A stretch of 64,000 bases of DNA from Lysinibacillus sphaericus (lineage in GTDB: Bacteria > Bacillota > Bacilli > Bacillales_A > Planococcaceae), in NCBI RefSeq assembly GCF_006864135.1, contig NZ_SADV01000008.1, forward strand, positions 151,683-215,682, written 5' to 3'. Below the pieces are notes generated by a model, which worked only from the letters and a program-made list of their open reading frames with translations, searched no databases and was not told the origin of the DNA. Of the stretch, positions 47,216 to 55,947 are shown piece after piece. Each line of letters starts with the position of its first letter. Within the stretch, counting starts at the first letter, position 1. A program made the translations under genes and the position numbers.

Positions 47216-48238
47216 CTAACCACCGATATGTGACATTTCAATTTTTGAGTGTTTCCTTTTTTCCATTGTCTGTTCATTTCGTTCATCGGAATAGCGATCT
47301 TTTCTATTTTCCCAAACATTCGAAATGCATTGGGTAATCGTTTCATCATCTTCCCCTGACCTTAACAATTCTCGTAGATTCGTACCTTCTGTTGCAAATA
47401 AGCACGTATATAATGTTCCCTCTGCCGAAATACGGGCACGTGAACAACTGGAGCAAAACGAATCTGTTACAGATGATATTACGCCAATTTCACCTTGAGC
47501 ATCCTCATATTGATAACGTGTAGCCACTTCCCCTTTATAATTAGGGTCAACAGGATGCAGAGGGGAAAGTTGATGGACTTGGTCAATGATTTCTTTCTTT
47601 GACACAACTTCATCTAGCCGCCAACCATTCGAATTACCGACATCCATATATTCAATAAAGCGAAGAATATGCTGTTTCTCTTTAAAATATTCTGCCATCG
47701 AAATGATATCTTGCTCATTTTTTCCTTTTTGAACGACCATATTGATCTTCACTTGTAAGCCCGCTTCTGCCGCTTTTTCTATACCTTCTAATACAGTTTT
47801 CACCTTTCCTCGATGGCCATTCATCTCGAAAAAACGTTCCTCATTTAGAGAATCTAGACTAATAGCTACTCGTGATAAACCTGCTCTCGCCAATTCATTG
47901 GCATATTTTTTCAACAATGTGCCATTGGTCGTTAAGGCAATATCCTCCACTCCAGCTATACGATGTAGACGTTCAATTAATGTCGGCAGATCACGACGTA
48001 GTAAAGGCTCACCACCAGTAATGCGTACTTTTTTCACACCTAATGAAACGAAAATCTTTACTAATCTTTCGATTTCTTCAAAACTCAATATTTTATCGGA
48101 CGGTAAAAAAGCGTAATCTGGACCAAATACTTCTGCAGGCATGCAATATTGACAACGAAAATTACAACGGTCTGTTACGGATATCCTTAAATCTCTTAAT
48201 GGTCTGTGTAGTTGGTCTTGTAGACTAGTAATGTTAAT
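47216..48238 (-). CDS. moaA: GTP 3',8-cyclase MoaA with a non-standard start
   Basis: MoaA is the radical-SAM enzyme that rearranges GTP in the first cofactor step. The SAM cluster Cys25, Cys29 and Cys32 ([12 protein letters not shown]), [14 protein letters not shown], the second cluster [10 protein letters not shown]...C and the essential terminal Gly-Gly (SHIGG) are present. The frame is closed by TGA at 48249-48247 and holds no ATG, GTG or TTG before the Cys motif. The likely start is ATT at 48238 or 48232, after AAAGGAAG, giving 340 or 338 residues, the usual size. It overlaps the end of fdhD, so coupling is likely. A sequence error is the alternative. Confidence 0.9.
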   Translation of the reverse strand: MNITSLQDQLHRPLRDLRISVTDRCNFRCQYCMPAEVFGPDYAFLPSDKILSFEEIERLVKIFVSLGVKKVRITGGEPLLRRDLPTLIERLHRIAGVEDIALTTNGTLLKKYANELARAGLSRVAISLDSLNEERFFEMNGHRGKVKTVLEGIEKAAEAGLQVKINMVVQKGKNEQDIISMAEYFKEKQHILRFIEYMDVGNSNGWRLDEVVSKKEIIDQVHQLSPLHPVDPNYKGEVATRYQYEDAQGEIGVISSVTDSFCSSCSRARISAEGTLYTCLFATEGTNLRELLRSGEDDETITQCISNVWENRKDRYSDERNEQTMEKRKHSKIEMSHIGG

Positions 48239-49049
48239 CTCTTCCTTTCATTTTATTTGTAGGTAATTGAATACGTTCTTTGTGTGTATAAATATTAAGT
48301 GTATTTTGGCGAATAAAGCCTACCGTCGTAATACCGAGTTGCTCTGCCAATTGCAATGCTAATTCTGTTGGAGCCGATTTAGACAGCACAATTTCACAGC
48401 CAATTTTCGATACTTTAAGTAAAATTTCAGATGAAATCCTTCCGCTAAATACGATAATTTTGTCCTGAATGCTAATTTTGTTTTTTAGGCAATAACCATA
48501 AATTTTATCTAAGGCATTATGACGCCCAATATCTATTCGGCTTAATAAAACGCCATTCGCATCACATAGCGCTGCATTATGAACACCACCAGTTTGTTTG
48601 AATGTTTCGGCCAAATCTTGCATATCGCGCATTAAACGAAAACAATCATCTGTAGTAATACGCACATGAATGCCTTCCATTTTTTTAGCTACTAATGCAT
48701 CATTAGCAAAAACAAACCCTTGGCGGCTCATGCCACAGCAAGAAGTAATGTAACGTTTATTTTGAATTTGTTGAAAGTAAGGATTCACACGCTTTGTTTT
48801 AACGTGCACAAAACCTTCTTTTTCTTGGTGCCAAATGGCTTCAATATCTTCGTAATCGCGAATAATTCGTTCAGAAGCCAAATAGCCAATAACCATATCT
48901 TCTACATACTCTGGTGTGCAAACCATCGTCACGAATTCTTGCTCATTAATCTTCACTGTGACCGCATATTCTGTGACAACAGTATCTTCTATTTCTTTGA
49001 TTTGATTACCTTCAACACGTATTATTTCTCTAGTTACTGCGCGTTCCAT
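48234..49049 (-). CDS. fdhD: Formate dehydrogenase accessory sulfurtransferase
   Basis: FdhD passes sulfur from a desulfurase to the molybdenum cofactor of formate dehydrogenase. The 271-residue protein shows [29 protein letters not shown] with the functional cysteines, [24 protein letters not shown] and [15 protein letters not shown] lies before ATG 49049. It is between the DUF2294 gene (12 bases) and moaA (overlap). Confidence 0.95.
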   Translation of the reverse strand: MERAVTREIIRVEGNQIKEIEDTVVTEYAVTVKINEQEFVTMVCTPEYVEDMVIGYLASERIIRDYEDIEAIWHQEKEGFVHVKTKRVNPYFQQIQNKRYITSCCGMSRQGFVFANDALVAKKMEGIHVRITTDDCFRLMRDMQDLAETFKQTGGVHNAALCDANGVLLSRIDIGRHNALDKIYGYCLKNKISIQDKIIVFSGRISSEILLKVSKIGCEIVLSKSAPTELALQLAEQLGITTVGFIRQNTLNIYTHKERIQLPTNKMKGRD

Positions 49050-49061
49050 ATGGCATCCCCT

Positions 49062-49409
49062 TTATTCACTAATATTATCTTCAAAAACAAAGACAGAAAT
49101 AGCAAAATCCTCTTCAATTTTGATATCTGAAAATAAATGGAGTAACTTAGTGCCCATCAATTCTTCCATGCCGTCTGGAGGTGATTTAGTATACAAATCT
49201 TGAATCATTCTTGTACGTGCAGCATGAACCATTTTTAACCCTTCAGTCGTACTCGCAATAAATTTTTCTGTCGGTGTGATATTACCATATAAAGTTGAGA
49301 CAGCCATGTTCTCTACGAAAACTGTATGAATACGCTCTGGTCCTTTTCCAAATATATCTTTGCGTAGTTTTCGAATAATGTCGTTGAACTCATGCACTTT
49401 TTTTGACAT
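49062..49409 (-). CDS. DUF2294-family protein
   Basis: A 115-residue cytoplasmic protein beginning MSKKVHEFNDIIRKLRKD, with KGPERIHTVFVENMAVSTLYG typical of DUF2294. This family often lies beside fdhD and formate dehydrogenase genes; its activity is unknown. GGGAG lies ten bases before the ATG. It is the first gene of the fdhD-moaA operon. Confidence 0.8.
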   Translation of the reverse strand: MSKKVHEFNDIIRKLRKDIFGKGPERIHTVFVENMAVSTLYGNITPTEKFIASTTEGLKMVHAARTRMIQDLYTKSPPDGMEELMGTKLLHLFSDIKIEEDFAISVFVFEDNISE

Positions 49410-49522
49410 TTTAACGATTCTCCCAACGTAATTAATCTTTTTTATCCAATGTTCACGGGGTCACCCTTACAGTTTGTTAATAATATAGCAACTTAAATAA
49501 AAATTAAAGAGAAAATATCCAA

Positions 49523-49537
49523 TGATAATTATTATCA
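49523..49537 (-). promoter_or_regulatory. Fur-type box upstream of DUF2294-fdhD-moaA
   Basis: TGATAATTATTATCA is a perfect 7-1-7 inverted repeat equal to the classic TGATAATnATTATCA Fur-family site. It lies about 115 bases upstream of the DUF2294 start, next to a TGCTATATT extended -10-like sequence closer to the gene. PerR or Zur sites are similar, so the regulator is inferred. Confidence 0.6.
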
Positions 49538-49544
49538 GTCCTCG

Positions 49545-49740
49545 ATCAATTAAGCCTTGGCGTAATTGCGTCCGGATTTTGAATTGTGCCCGCACAATTC
49601 ATTCCTTTCAAAATCCGTGACATCCGCCGGAGGCTTTATCTTCATTCAGGAAGTAGGGAAACCTATTGAAAAAGAAGCTACATCTGAATTTATCTAACTA
49701 CCTTCTGAGATAGGAATTTCTACTGAATGAAGATAAATTT
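49545..49740 (+). repeat. Family B repeat, second long copy
   Basis: CCTTGGCGTAATTGCGTCCG and GATTTTGAATTGTGC are the same as at 46878, followed by CATTCCTTTCAAAATCCGTG and ACATCCGCCGGAGGCTTT. It ends TTTATCTTCATTCAG (49635-49649) and the complement at 49723-49737. With the copy at 46878 it brackets the DUF2294-fdhD-moaA operon as a direct repeat. Confidence 0.78.
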
Positions 49741-49751
49741 TATTATAAATA

Positions 49752-49780
49752 TTGTCGATTTTGGCTGAAAAGGCTATAAT
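49752..49780 (+). promoter_or_regulatory. Promoter upstream of the formate dehydrogenase leader
   Basis: TTGTCG (49752-49757) and TATAAT (49775-49780) with exactly 17 bases between them. Transcription would start near 49787. Confidence 0.65.
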
Positions 49781-49786
49781 AATTGG

Positions 49787-50003
49787 TATTACATATGGAA
49801 TGAAAGTATTTTGGTTCCTTTGTCATGGTTTCATACAAATAAGTTTGAACTATAGGCATGGTGGTTTTAATATTTAAATTCTATAGTTATATTGAATAAA
49901 AAATAAAAGTTGATTGAATTTTTAGCAAGGCCTGTTAAGAATTTTATCCACCATGAATAAATAGCATGTTAGTACATGCCTTTTCATGGTGGATTTTTTT
50001 ATT
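49787..50003 (+). ncRNA. Putative leader RNA or small RNA before the formate dehydrogenase gene
   Basis: A promoter at 49752-49780 and a strong terminator at 49946-50003 bound a gene-free transcript of about 215 nt. It contains the pair AACTATAG (49848-49855) and CTATAGTT (49881-49888). No ribosome site and no convincing small frame are visible. It could be a riboswitch-type attenuator for the downstream molybdoenzyme or a free small RNA. I do not recognise the Moco riboswitch consensus in it. Confidence 0.4.
49946..50003 (+). terminator. Strong terminator 210 bases before the formate dehydrogenase gene
   Basis: ATCCACCATGAA (49946-49957) pairs with TTCATGGTGGAT (49983-49994), with an inner GCATG/CATGC pair, and is followed by TTTTTTATTTTT. 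It has no plus-strand gene upstream, which points to an attenuator or small RNA end. Confidence 0.9.
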
Positions 50004-50215
50004 TTTGAGCAATATCAACATCGACAACTAATACTACATGTTTTTGCATCTATGTTGGTGTAGAAATTGGACAAATTGGGAAATGACATTAACAAGACAA
50101 TTTTTTAAAAATAACAAGACAATTAAAATAAAAAAACTCGTAACTCTATTCCCGTTTATCCTAAGTATTAACCTGTTGTCAAATAAGTCTCAAAGAGCAA
50201 AAGGAGGAAAATACC

Positions 50216-53149
50216 TTGACTACAATTAAAATTAATGGCCAACCGTATGATGTAGCAGAGGGAGCTACAATACTTGATACCATTAATCAAAATGGCATCG
50301 CCCATCCACAAATTTGTCATGTACCAGCTGTTGATCCTATCGAAACTTGTGATACATGTATCGTCGAAGTGAATGGACAATTAGTTCGCTCTTGTTCAAC
50401 AAAAGCACTAAACGGCATGGATATCCAACTTACTTCTGATAAAGCGAAAGCTGCACAAACGGAAGCGATGGACCGTTTACTAGAAAATCATTTGCTGTAC
50501 TGCACAGTTTGCGATAATAACAACGGAAATTGTTCATTACACAACACAGCAGAATTAATGGAAATCGAACATCAAAAATATCCTTATCAACCAAAAGTTG
50601 AACCACACGAAGTAGACATGTCTCACCCGTTTTATCGATATGATCCAAACCAATGTATCGCATGTGGACAATGTGTAGAGGTTTGTCAAAACTTACAAGT
50701 TAATGAAACATTATCTCTTGACTGGGAAGCCGAAAGACCAAAAGTAATTTGGGATGAAGGCGTTGCCATTAACGATTCTTCATGTGTAGGCTGTGGACAA
50801 TGTGTTACAGTTTGTCCATGTAATGCCTTAATGGAAAAATCAATGCTTGGTGAAGCTGGTTTTATGACTGGGCTTAAACAAGATACATTAGATCCGATGA
50901 TTAATTTAATTAAGGAAGTTGAACCTGGGTATAGCGGTATCTTCGCTGTTTCTGAAGTCGAAGCTGCAATGCGTAGTAAACGTACGAAGAAAACAAAAAC
51001 AGTTTGTACTTTCTGTGGAGTAGGTTGTTCGTTCGAAGTTTGGACAAAAGACCGCAAAATTTTAAAAGTGCAACCTTCTGACGGTCCTGTAAATGCTATT
51101 TCTACTTGTGTAAAAGGAAAATTCGGTTGGGACTTCATCAACTCTGAAGAACGAATTACAAAACCATTAATTCGTAAAAATGATGCATTTGTTGAATCCT
51201 CATGGGATGAAGCGCTTGACTTAATTGCTACTAAACTAGGTGGCATTCAAAAAGAACACGGTTCTGGTTCTGTCGGCTTTATTTCTTCTTCAAAAATTAC
51301 AAACGAAGAAAACTACTTAATTCAAAAAATGGCACGTCAATTATTCGAAACAAACGATGTTGATAACTGCTCACGCTATTGTCAATCTCCAGCTACAGAT
51401 GGCCTACTACGCACAGTTGGTATAGGTGGCGACGCTGGAACGATCAAAGATATCGCAAAAGCTGGCCTTGTTATTATTGTTGGGGCCAACCCTGCAGAAG
51501 GTCACCCTGTTTTAGCTACTCGTGTAAAACGTGCCCATAAGTTACACGGTCAAAAATTAATTGTTGCCGACGTTCGCAAACATGAAATGGCTGAGCGTTC
51601 TGATATTTTCATGCGTCCAAAACAAGGAACAGACCAAGTATGGTTAATGGCCGTTACAAAATATATGATCGATCAAGGTTGGCATGATGAAGCCTTCATT
51701 AAAGAGAACGTGCACTTCTTTGATGATTTTAAAGATGTACTTGAAACATACACACTAGAATATGCAGAAAAAGAAACGGGCATTGCAAAAGAAACGTTGA
51801 TAAATGTTGCTGAAATGATTCGTGATGCTGACGGTACATGTGTACTTTGGGGTATGGGTGTTACACAAAATACAGGTGGCTCATATACATCAGCTGCAAT
51901 TTCTAACCTACTTCTAGCTACTGGTAACTATCGTCGTCCAGGTGCAGGTGCCTACCCTCTTCGTGGTCACAACAATGTTCAAGGTGCTTGTGATATGGGT
52001 ACACTACCAAATCTATTACCAGGTAATCAAAAAGTAATAGACGACGAAGCACGTAAGAAATTTGAAGAAGCATATGGTGTGAAAATCAAACCTGAACCAG
52101 GTCGTACGAATATGGCAATGTTAGATGCGATCATGGAAGGTAAAATGAAAGCAATGTATTTAGTTGGGGAAGATATGGCACTTGTAGATTGCGATGCTAA
52201 CCATGTAGATAAAGTACTTTCACAATTAGACTTCTTTGTTGTACAAGATTGCTTCCTTTCACGTACAGCACAATATGCGGATGTTATTTTACCAGCAGCA
52301 CCTTCTCTTGAAAAAGAAGGTACGTTCACGAATACAGAGCGTCGTGTACAACGACTATATCAAGTATTACCAACACTTGGTGAATCAAAAGCCGATTGGG
52401 AAATCCTTCAATTAGTAGCACGTCGCCTAGGTGCTGACTGGAATTACAGTCACCCAAGTGAAATCTTTGCTGAAATGGCTAGTCTTGCTCCATTCTTCTC
52501 GCAAGCGAACTATGATGTATTAGAAAATTGGGGTAGCTTCTGTTGGGGTAGCCATGATGGTAAAGACACACCTTTACTATATGAAGATGGTTTTAATTTC
52601 CCTGACAAAAAAGCTCGTTTTGCTTTAAATGATTGGATTAGACCGGTTGAATATGAAGCGCAATATGACTGTCATATTAACAATGGCCGTATGCTTGAAC
52701 ACTTCCATGAAGGTAATATGACAAATAAATCAAAAGGTATTCAATCGAAAGTACCTGAAATTTTTGTTGAAGTATCACCAGAACTAGCAAAAGAACGCGG
52801 CATTGAAGATGGAGCTCTTCTTCGTTTAGTGTCTCCTCAAGGCGCATTAAAATTAAATGCCCTAGTAACAGATCGCGTACAAGGAAATGAACTTTTCTTA
52901 CCAATGAACTCGGTTAGCAAAGATTCAGCGATTAATTTCTTAACGGGCCCAGCTGGAGACATCAATACATCGACTCCGGCGTATAAACAAACAAAAGTAC
53001 GCGTTGAAGTATTGAAACAAAAAGGAAAATCACCACTTCCTAGAACAAATCCGCGTTATAAAAAACGTCATCCACAAAATGGTGTTGAGGTACAACGTAA
53101 ATGGAATCGTCCTGGCTACGTTCACTTAACAACTAACGAAAGGGAGTGA
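50216..53149 (+). CDS. Formate-dehydrogenase-like molybdopterin oxidoreductase, alpha subunit (YjgC/YrhE type)
   Basis: A 977-residue cytoplasmic enzyme. In order: a [2Fe-2S] domain (Cys in HPQICH and ETCDTC), a His/Cys [4Fe-4S] segment (LLYCTVCDNNNGNC), two ferredoxin clusters (CIACGQCVEVC, CVGCGQCVTVC), the [4Fe-4S] site CTFCGVGCSF near 265, then the bis-MGD domains. The metal ligand is Cys389 in NCSRYCQSPATDG. The residue after it is Gln, where classical formate dehydrogenases have His. The start is TTG, after AAAGGAGG. It leads an operon with DUF1641 and Mrp genes. Formate as substrate is likely by family but not proven. Confidence 0.9.
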   Translation: MTTIKINGQPYDVAEGATILDTINQNGIAHPQICHVPAVDPIETCDTCIVEVNGQLVRSCSTKALNGMDIQLTSDKAKAAQTEAMDRLLENHLLYCTVCDNNNGNCSLHNTAELMEIEHQKYPYQPKVEPHEVDMSHPFYRYDPNQCIACGQCVEVCQNLQVNETLSLDWEAERPKVIWDEGVAINDSSCVGCGQCVTVCPCNALMEKSMLGEAGFMTGLKQDTLDPMINLIKEVEPGYSGIFAVSEVEAAMRSKRTKKTKTVCTFCGVGCSFEVWTKDRKILKVQPSDGPVNAISTCVKGKFGWDFINSEERITKPLIRKNDAFVESSWDEALDLIATKLGGIQKEHGSGSVGFISSSKITNEENYLIQKMARQLFETNDVDNCSRYCQSPATDGLLRTVGIGGDAGTIKDIAKAGLVIIVGANPAEGHPVLATRVKRAHKLHGQKLIVADVRKHEMAERSDIFMRPKQGTDQVWLMAVTKYMIDQGWHDEAFIKENVHFFDDFKDVLETYTLEYAEKETGIAKETLINVAEMIRDADGTCVLWGMGVTQNTGGSYTSAAISNLLLATGNYRRPGAGAYPLRGHNNVQGACDMGTLPNLLPGNQKVIDDEARKKFEEAYGVKIKPEPGRTNMAMLDAIMEGKMKAMYLVGEDMALVDCDANHVDKVLSQLDFFVVQDCFLSRTAQYADVILPAAPSLEKEGTFTNTERRVQRLYQVLPTLGESKADWEILQLVARRLGADWNYSHPSEIFAEMASLAPFFSQANYDVLENWGSFCWGSHDGKDTPLLYEDGFNFPDKKARFALNDWIRPVEYEAQYDCHINNGRMLEHFHEGNMTNKSKGIQSKVPEIFVEVSPELAKERGIEDGALLRLVSPQGALKLNALVTDRVQGNELFLPMNSVSKDSAINFLTGPAGDINTSTPAYKQTKVRVEVLKQKGKSPLPRTNPRYKKRHPQNGVEVQRKWNRPGYVHLTTNERE

Positions 53150-53153
53150 GTTC

Positions 53154-53630
53154 ATGGCAGCACCAATTACGACAATTCAAAAAGCGCAAAAAACAGAAGA
53201 ACAACTAAAGGAAGAAAAGTTAGAGAATTTAAAGCAACTTCTTTCTGAGAATGAAGAAATGGTGAACCAGGTCTTTACGATCATGGCAGAATTAAATGAT
53301 ATTGGAGCGCTAGAAGCTGCTACGAAACTACTTGAAGCAAAAGAGGATGTTGCACATATTGCTCTTGGTCAATTAACGCGTAAGCCAGTGACGAATATTA
53401 TCAACAACTTAATGGGTGTTGCGGGAGCATTAACCGAACTGAATCCCGAAACAACAACAAAGCTTGTTGAGGGCTTAAATACTGGTATAAATGAAGCGAA
53501 CAAGGCCGTTGAATCGGACGAAAAGGTTAGTGCCTTTAAGTTGTTCAAAATGTTAAACGATCCTGATGTTAATCGTGCTGTAAACTTTGGCGTTCACTTC
53601 TTAAAAGGGCTTGGCAAAGGCCTAAAATAG
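53154..53630 (+). CDS. DUF1641-family protein (YjgD-like)
   Basis: A 158-residue helical protein with NEEMVNQVFTIMAELNDIG and NLMGVAGALTELNPETT, matching DUF1641. The family almost always follows YjgC-type formate dehydrogenase genes and is presumed to be a partner subunit or assembly factor. GGGAGTGAG ends the upstream gene as its ribosome site; spacing four bases. Confidence 0.88.
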   Translation: MAAPITTIQKAQKTEEQLKEEKLENLKQLLSENEEMVNQVFTIMAELNDIGALEAATKLLEAKEDVAHIALGQLTRKPVTNIINNLMGVAGALTELNPETTTKLVEGLNTGINEANKAVESDEKVSAFKLFKMLNDPDVNRAVNFGVHFLKGLGKGLK

Positions 53631-53646
53631 GAAGGTGGTTTCTAAT

Positions 53647-54693
53647 ATGCTAACGAACGAACACATTATAAAAACTTTGCAGAAAATCGATGATCCAGAA
53701 CTTCATAAAAGCATCGTTGACTTGAATATGGTACGCAATATTCAAGTCAACGGTACGGATATCTCACTTGATATTATTTTGACTATTCAAGGATGTCCTT
53801 TAAAAGCCAAAATCCAACAAGATGTTGAAGAAGCGTTGAAAGCGATCGGCGCATCAAAAGTCTCCATTACATTTGGTTCTATGACAGATGACGAACGTCG
53901 TAGTTTAACAGCTTCTTTAAAATCAGAAAAAGTGACGGATAAAGGTATGCCTAAAATGCTTCTTCCCGATTCTGGTGTTAAATTTATAGCAGTTACTAGT
54001 GGTAAAGGTGGCGTCGGTAAATCTACCGTGACAATTAACTTAGCAGTAGCTCTTGCCCGTCTTGGAAAACGTGTAGGTATTTTAGACGCCGATATATATG
54101 GCTTCAGTATTCCTGCCATGATGAAGATTCAACAAAAGCCAACAATGATTGACCAAACGGCTATTCCAGTAATAAGTCATGGTGTGAAGATCATGTCGAT
54201 GGGTTTTTTCACAAACGAAAACCAACCTGTCATGTGGCGTGGCCCAATGCTCAACAAATGGATTCGTAATTTCCTTGTCAATACACATTGGGATGAATTA
54301 GATTATCTCCTTATAGACTTACCACCTGGTACAGGAGATGTAGCCATTGATATGGCGGCAATGATTCCACAAGCGCAGGAAATTATTGTCACAACACCAC
54401 ACCTTGCAGCTTCTCATGTTGCTTCTCGTGCAGGTCTGATGGCTCAACATACGAAACATACGATTCTTGGTGTAGTTGAAAACATGGCCTACTTCGAAAA
54501 CTCAAATGGTGAAAAGAACTATTTATTCGGTCAAGGTGGCGCAGAAAAATTAGCAGATGAGCTTCAGACAAGTATTCTCGCTCAAGTTCCATTTGCGCAA
54601 CCTGAGGAAAATACAGGTTCTTCCGTTTATGATGAAGACTCCATTATCGGTGAGGTATTTGCCCACCTTGCAGAAGATATGATGTATCAATAA
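53647..54693 (+). CDS. mrp: Mrp/NBP35-type Fe-S carrier P-loop ATPase
   Basis: An N-terminal MIP18-like domain (residues 1-90, LQKIDDPELHKSIVDLNMV, IQGCPLKAKI) precedes a ParA-like ATPase with the deviant Walker A TSGKGGVGKSTVTINLA, GILDADIYGFSIP and LIDLPPGTGD. Related proteins carry Fe-S clusters. The C-terminal CxxC of many Apbc proteins is not seen; ENMAYFENSNG occupies that place without Cys, as in SalA-like proteins. ATG 53647 is chosen after AGGAAGGTGG. Its place after an Fe-S rich molybdoenzyme suggests a maturation role. Confidence 0.88.
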   Translation: MLTNEHIIKTLQKIDDPELHKSIVDLNMVRNIQVNGTDISLDIILTIQGCPLKAKIQQDVEEALKAIGASKVSITFGSMTDDERRSLTASLKSEKVTDKGMPKMLLPDSGVKFIAVTSGKGGVGKSTVTINLAVALARLGKRVGILDADIYGFSIPAMMKIQQKPTMIDQTAIPVISHGVKIMSMGFFTNENQPVMWRGPMLNKWIRNFLVNTHWDELDYLLIDLPPGTGDVAIDMAAMIPQAQEIIVTTPHLAASHVASRAGLMAQHTKHTILGVVENMAYFENSNGEKNYLFGQGGAEKLADELQTSILAQVPFAQPEENTGSSVYDEDSIIGEVFAHLAEDMMYQ

Positions 54694-54804
54694 AGAGAAA
54701 CTTTCATCAGTAGGCGCTTTTCTTCATCCCCTACTGAAGATTAGTCTTCCCCAATTAGGCTTTTACAGGCCGTTATTCTCCTGCCAAAGAGCATGATAAA
54801 ACAC

Positions 54805-54845
54805 AAAAATCCTTGTCTCGCTTTTATACGAGCCAAGGATTTTTT
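54805..54845. terminator. Bidirectional terminator after mrp
   Basis: AAAAATCCTTG (54805-54815) pairs with CAAGGATTTTTT (54834-54845), with an inner CTCG/CGAG pair. A second, smaller stem TCAGTAGG/CCTACTGA lies at 54707-54737 just after the mrp stop. Confidence 0.85.
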
Positions 54846-54887
54846 ATGGAGCCATGTTCAAATTTGAAACACTCCCCTATATGTAAT

Positions 54888-55187
54888 TCAATAGCCCGCT
54901 TTTTTTAAAACCTGCATAAAATAAAAACGGTACGTATTTTTAACGAAAGAATCTAAAGGCAGCCCAACATTTAATTGATACTTTGTAAAAATAAAATAAA
55001 AACGCTTATCCCATTTTAATCGTAATAACTCCCCAGCATCGTTACCGTATTTCTCCGTAAATTCCTCAATTAAAGGTTCAATCATATAGTAGCAATAATC
55101 TTTTAAGTTTGCGAGAGCCTCTATATCTTTCTCCTTTTGAAAACGTGTAATCCAATCTTCTAATTGTTCGTTCATGTTAAAATCCAT
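54888..55187 (-). CDS. Unknown 99-residue acidic protein
   Basis: A helical, charged protein (EQLEDWITRFQKEKDIEALA) ending with aromatic-rich FVKNTYRFYFMQVLKKAGY. The last half looks loosely like sigma-factor region 2, but the similarity is too weak to name it. ATG 55187 or 55175 are both possible; neither has a strong site. Confidence 0.55.
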   Translation of the reverse strand: MDFNMNEQLEDWITRFQKEKDIEALANLKDYCYYMIEPLIEEFTEKYGNDAGELLRLKWDKRFYFIFTKYQLNVGLPLDSFVKNTYRFYFMQVLKKAGY

Positions 55188-55267
55188 CTCTCTTTATTGA
55201 GTTTCTTCCTATTGTATTATAACGCTTTTTATAAGTTTTAGCTCCTCTTGTGCTATCATTAACTATG

Positions 55268-55468
55268 CTAATTTATGAGCCGTTTATTATATTCAATCCA
55301 CTTTTCCATTTCTCTCTCCACGGCTCGATTTTGCCATTCAAACCAAAAACCAGAACATTCACTACAGTGACTGTCTACCCCATTTTTATTATGCATATCT
55401 TTTCGAGTAAATACAGTTTTTTTTCGACAGCTGTAGCAGTAAACTTCTTTCTCTTTATCAAATTCCAT
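55268..55468 (-). CDS. Small zinc-ribbon-like protein
   Basis: 66 residues with two CxxC pairs (YCYSC and HCSEC, about 20 residues apart) that would bind one zinc ion, then a charged helical tail. ATG 55468 is nine bases after GGAG. The function is unknown; such ribbons bind RNA, DNA or protein. The 479-base gap to the ABC permease gene holds only a terminator. Confidence 0.65.
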   Translation of the reverse strand: MEFDKEKEVYCYSCRKKTVFTRKDMHNKNGVDSHCSECSGFWFEWQNRAVEREMEKWIEYNKRLIN

Positions 55469-55745
55469 CACTATCAACTCCAACATTTTTACACATATTC
55501 CTTTCCGTTTTTTATATAAATTATTCTAAAACAGGGAAAACGGCATAAAATCGTATCGTCCTTCGAGTTGGCTCTAGCTGTTCACAACCTTGTATACAAT
55601 GACTCTAACTATGATATAAGGATGAACTTTATAAACTAGTAGGGGTTTTAACATTTTTTGGACGCATCTACAAGTACGGTAATTTATATTCAAATTTGTT
55701 TTAAACACTTTTCCTATAAGGGACACAAACATGCTGATTAACAAA

Positions 55746-55784
55746 AAGAACCACATACGTACGGTAAGTACGTATGTGGTTCTT
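55746..55784 (-). terminator. Terminator of the ABC transporter operon
   Basis: AAGAACCACATACGTAC (55746-55762) and its exact complement at 55768-55784 make a 17-bp stem with a 5-base loop, followed on the minus strand by TTTTTGT. It lies about 165 bases after the permease stop. Confidence 0.85.
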
Positions 55785-55947
55785 CCACTAGTGCAAATGA
55801 AGTTATAATGTGTATTTAACGAATAAATACCTCTAGTCCATTAATAAGTAGTAATAAAAACTTATAATTTGCTGCTAGTTGGTCGTCCTAACTAAGGTTT
55901 GGAAAGTAATGTCTTGATATTTTAGTGTACGAAAGTTGAGTAAATAT

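Noticed and set aside
47742..48116. 124-codon frame antisense to moaA
   Set aside because: Shadow of a conserved gene; no independent evidence.
49787..50003. Known Moco riboswitch
   Set aside because: The layout fits a leader RNA, but I could not recognise the conserved core of the known Moco motif, so I leave it as unclassified.
50686..51246. 186-codon frame antisense to the formate dehydrogenase gene
   Set aside because: Long only because of codon bias in the real gene; no start site and Ser/Thr-rich shadow composition.
54888..55187. Possible sigma-factor-like protein (RsoA type)
   Set aside because: The resemblance in the last half is limited to aromatic spacing; not enough to name it.
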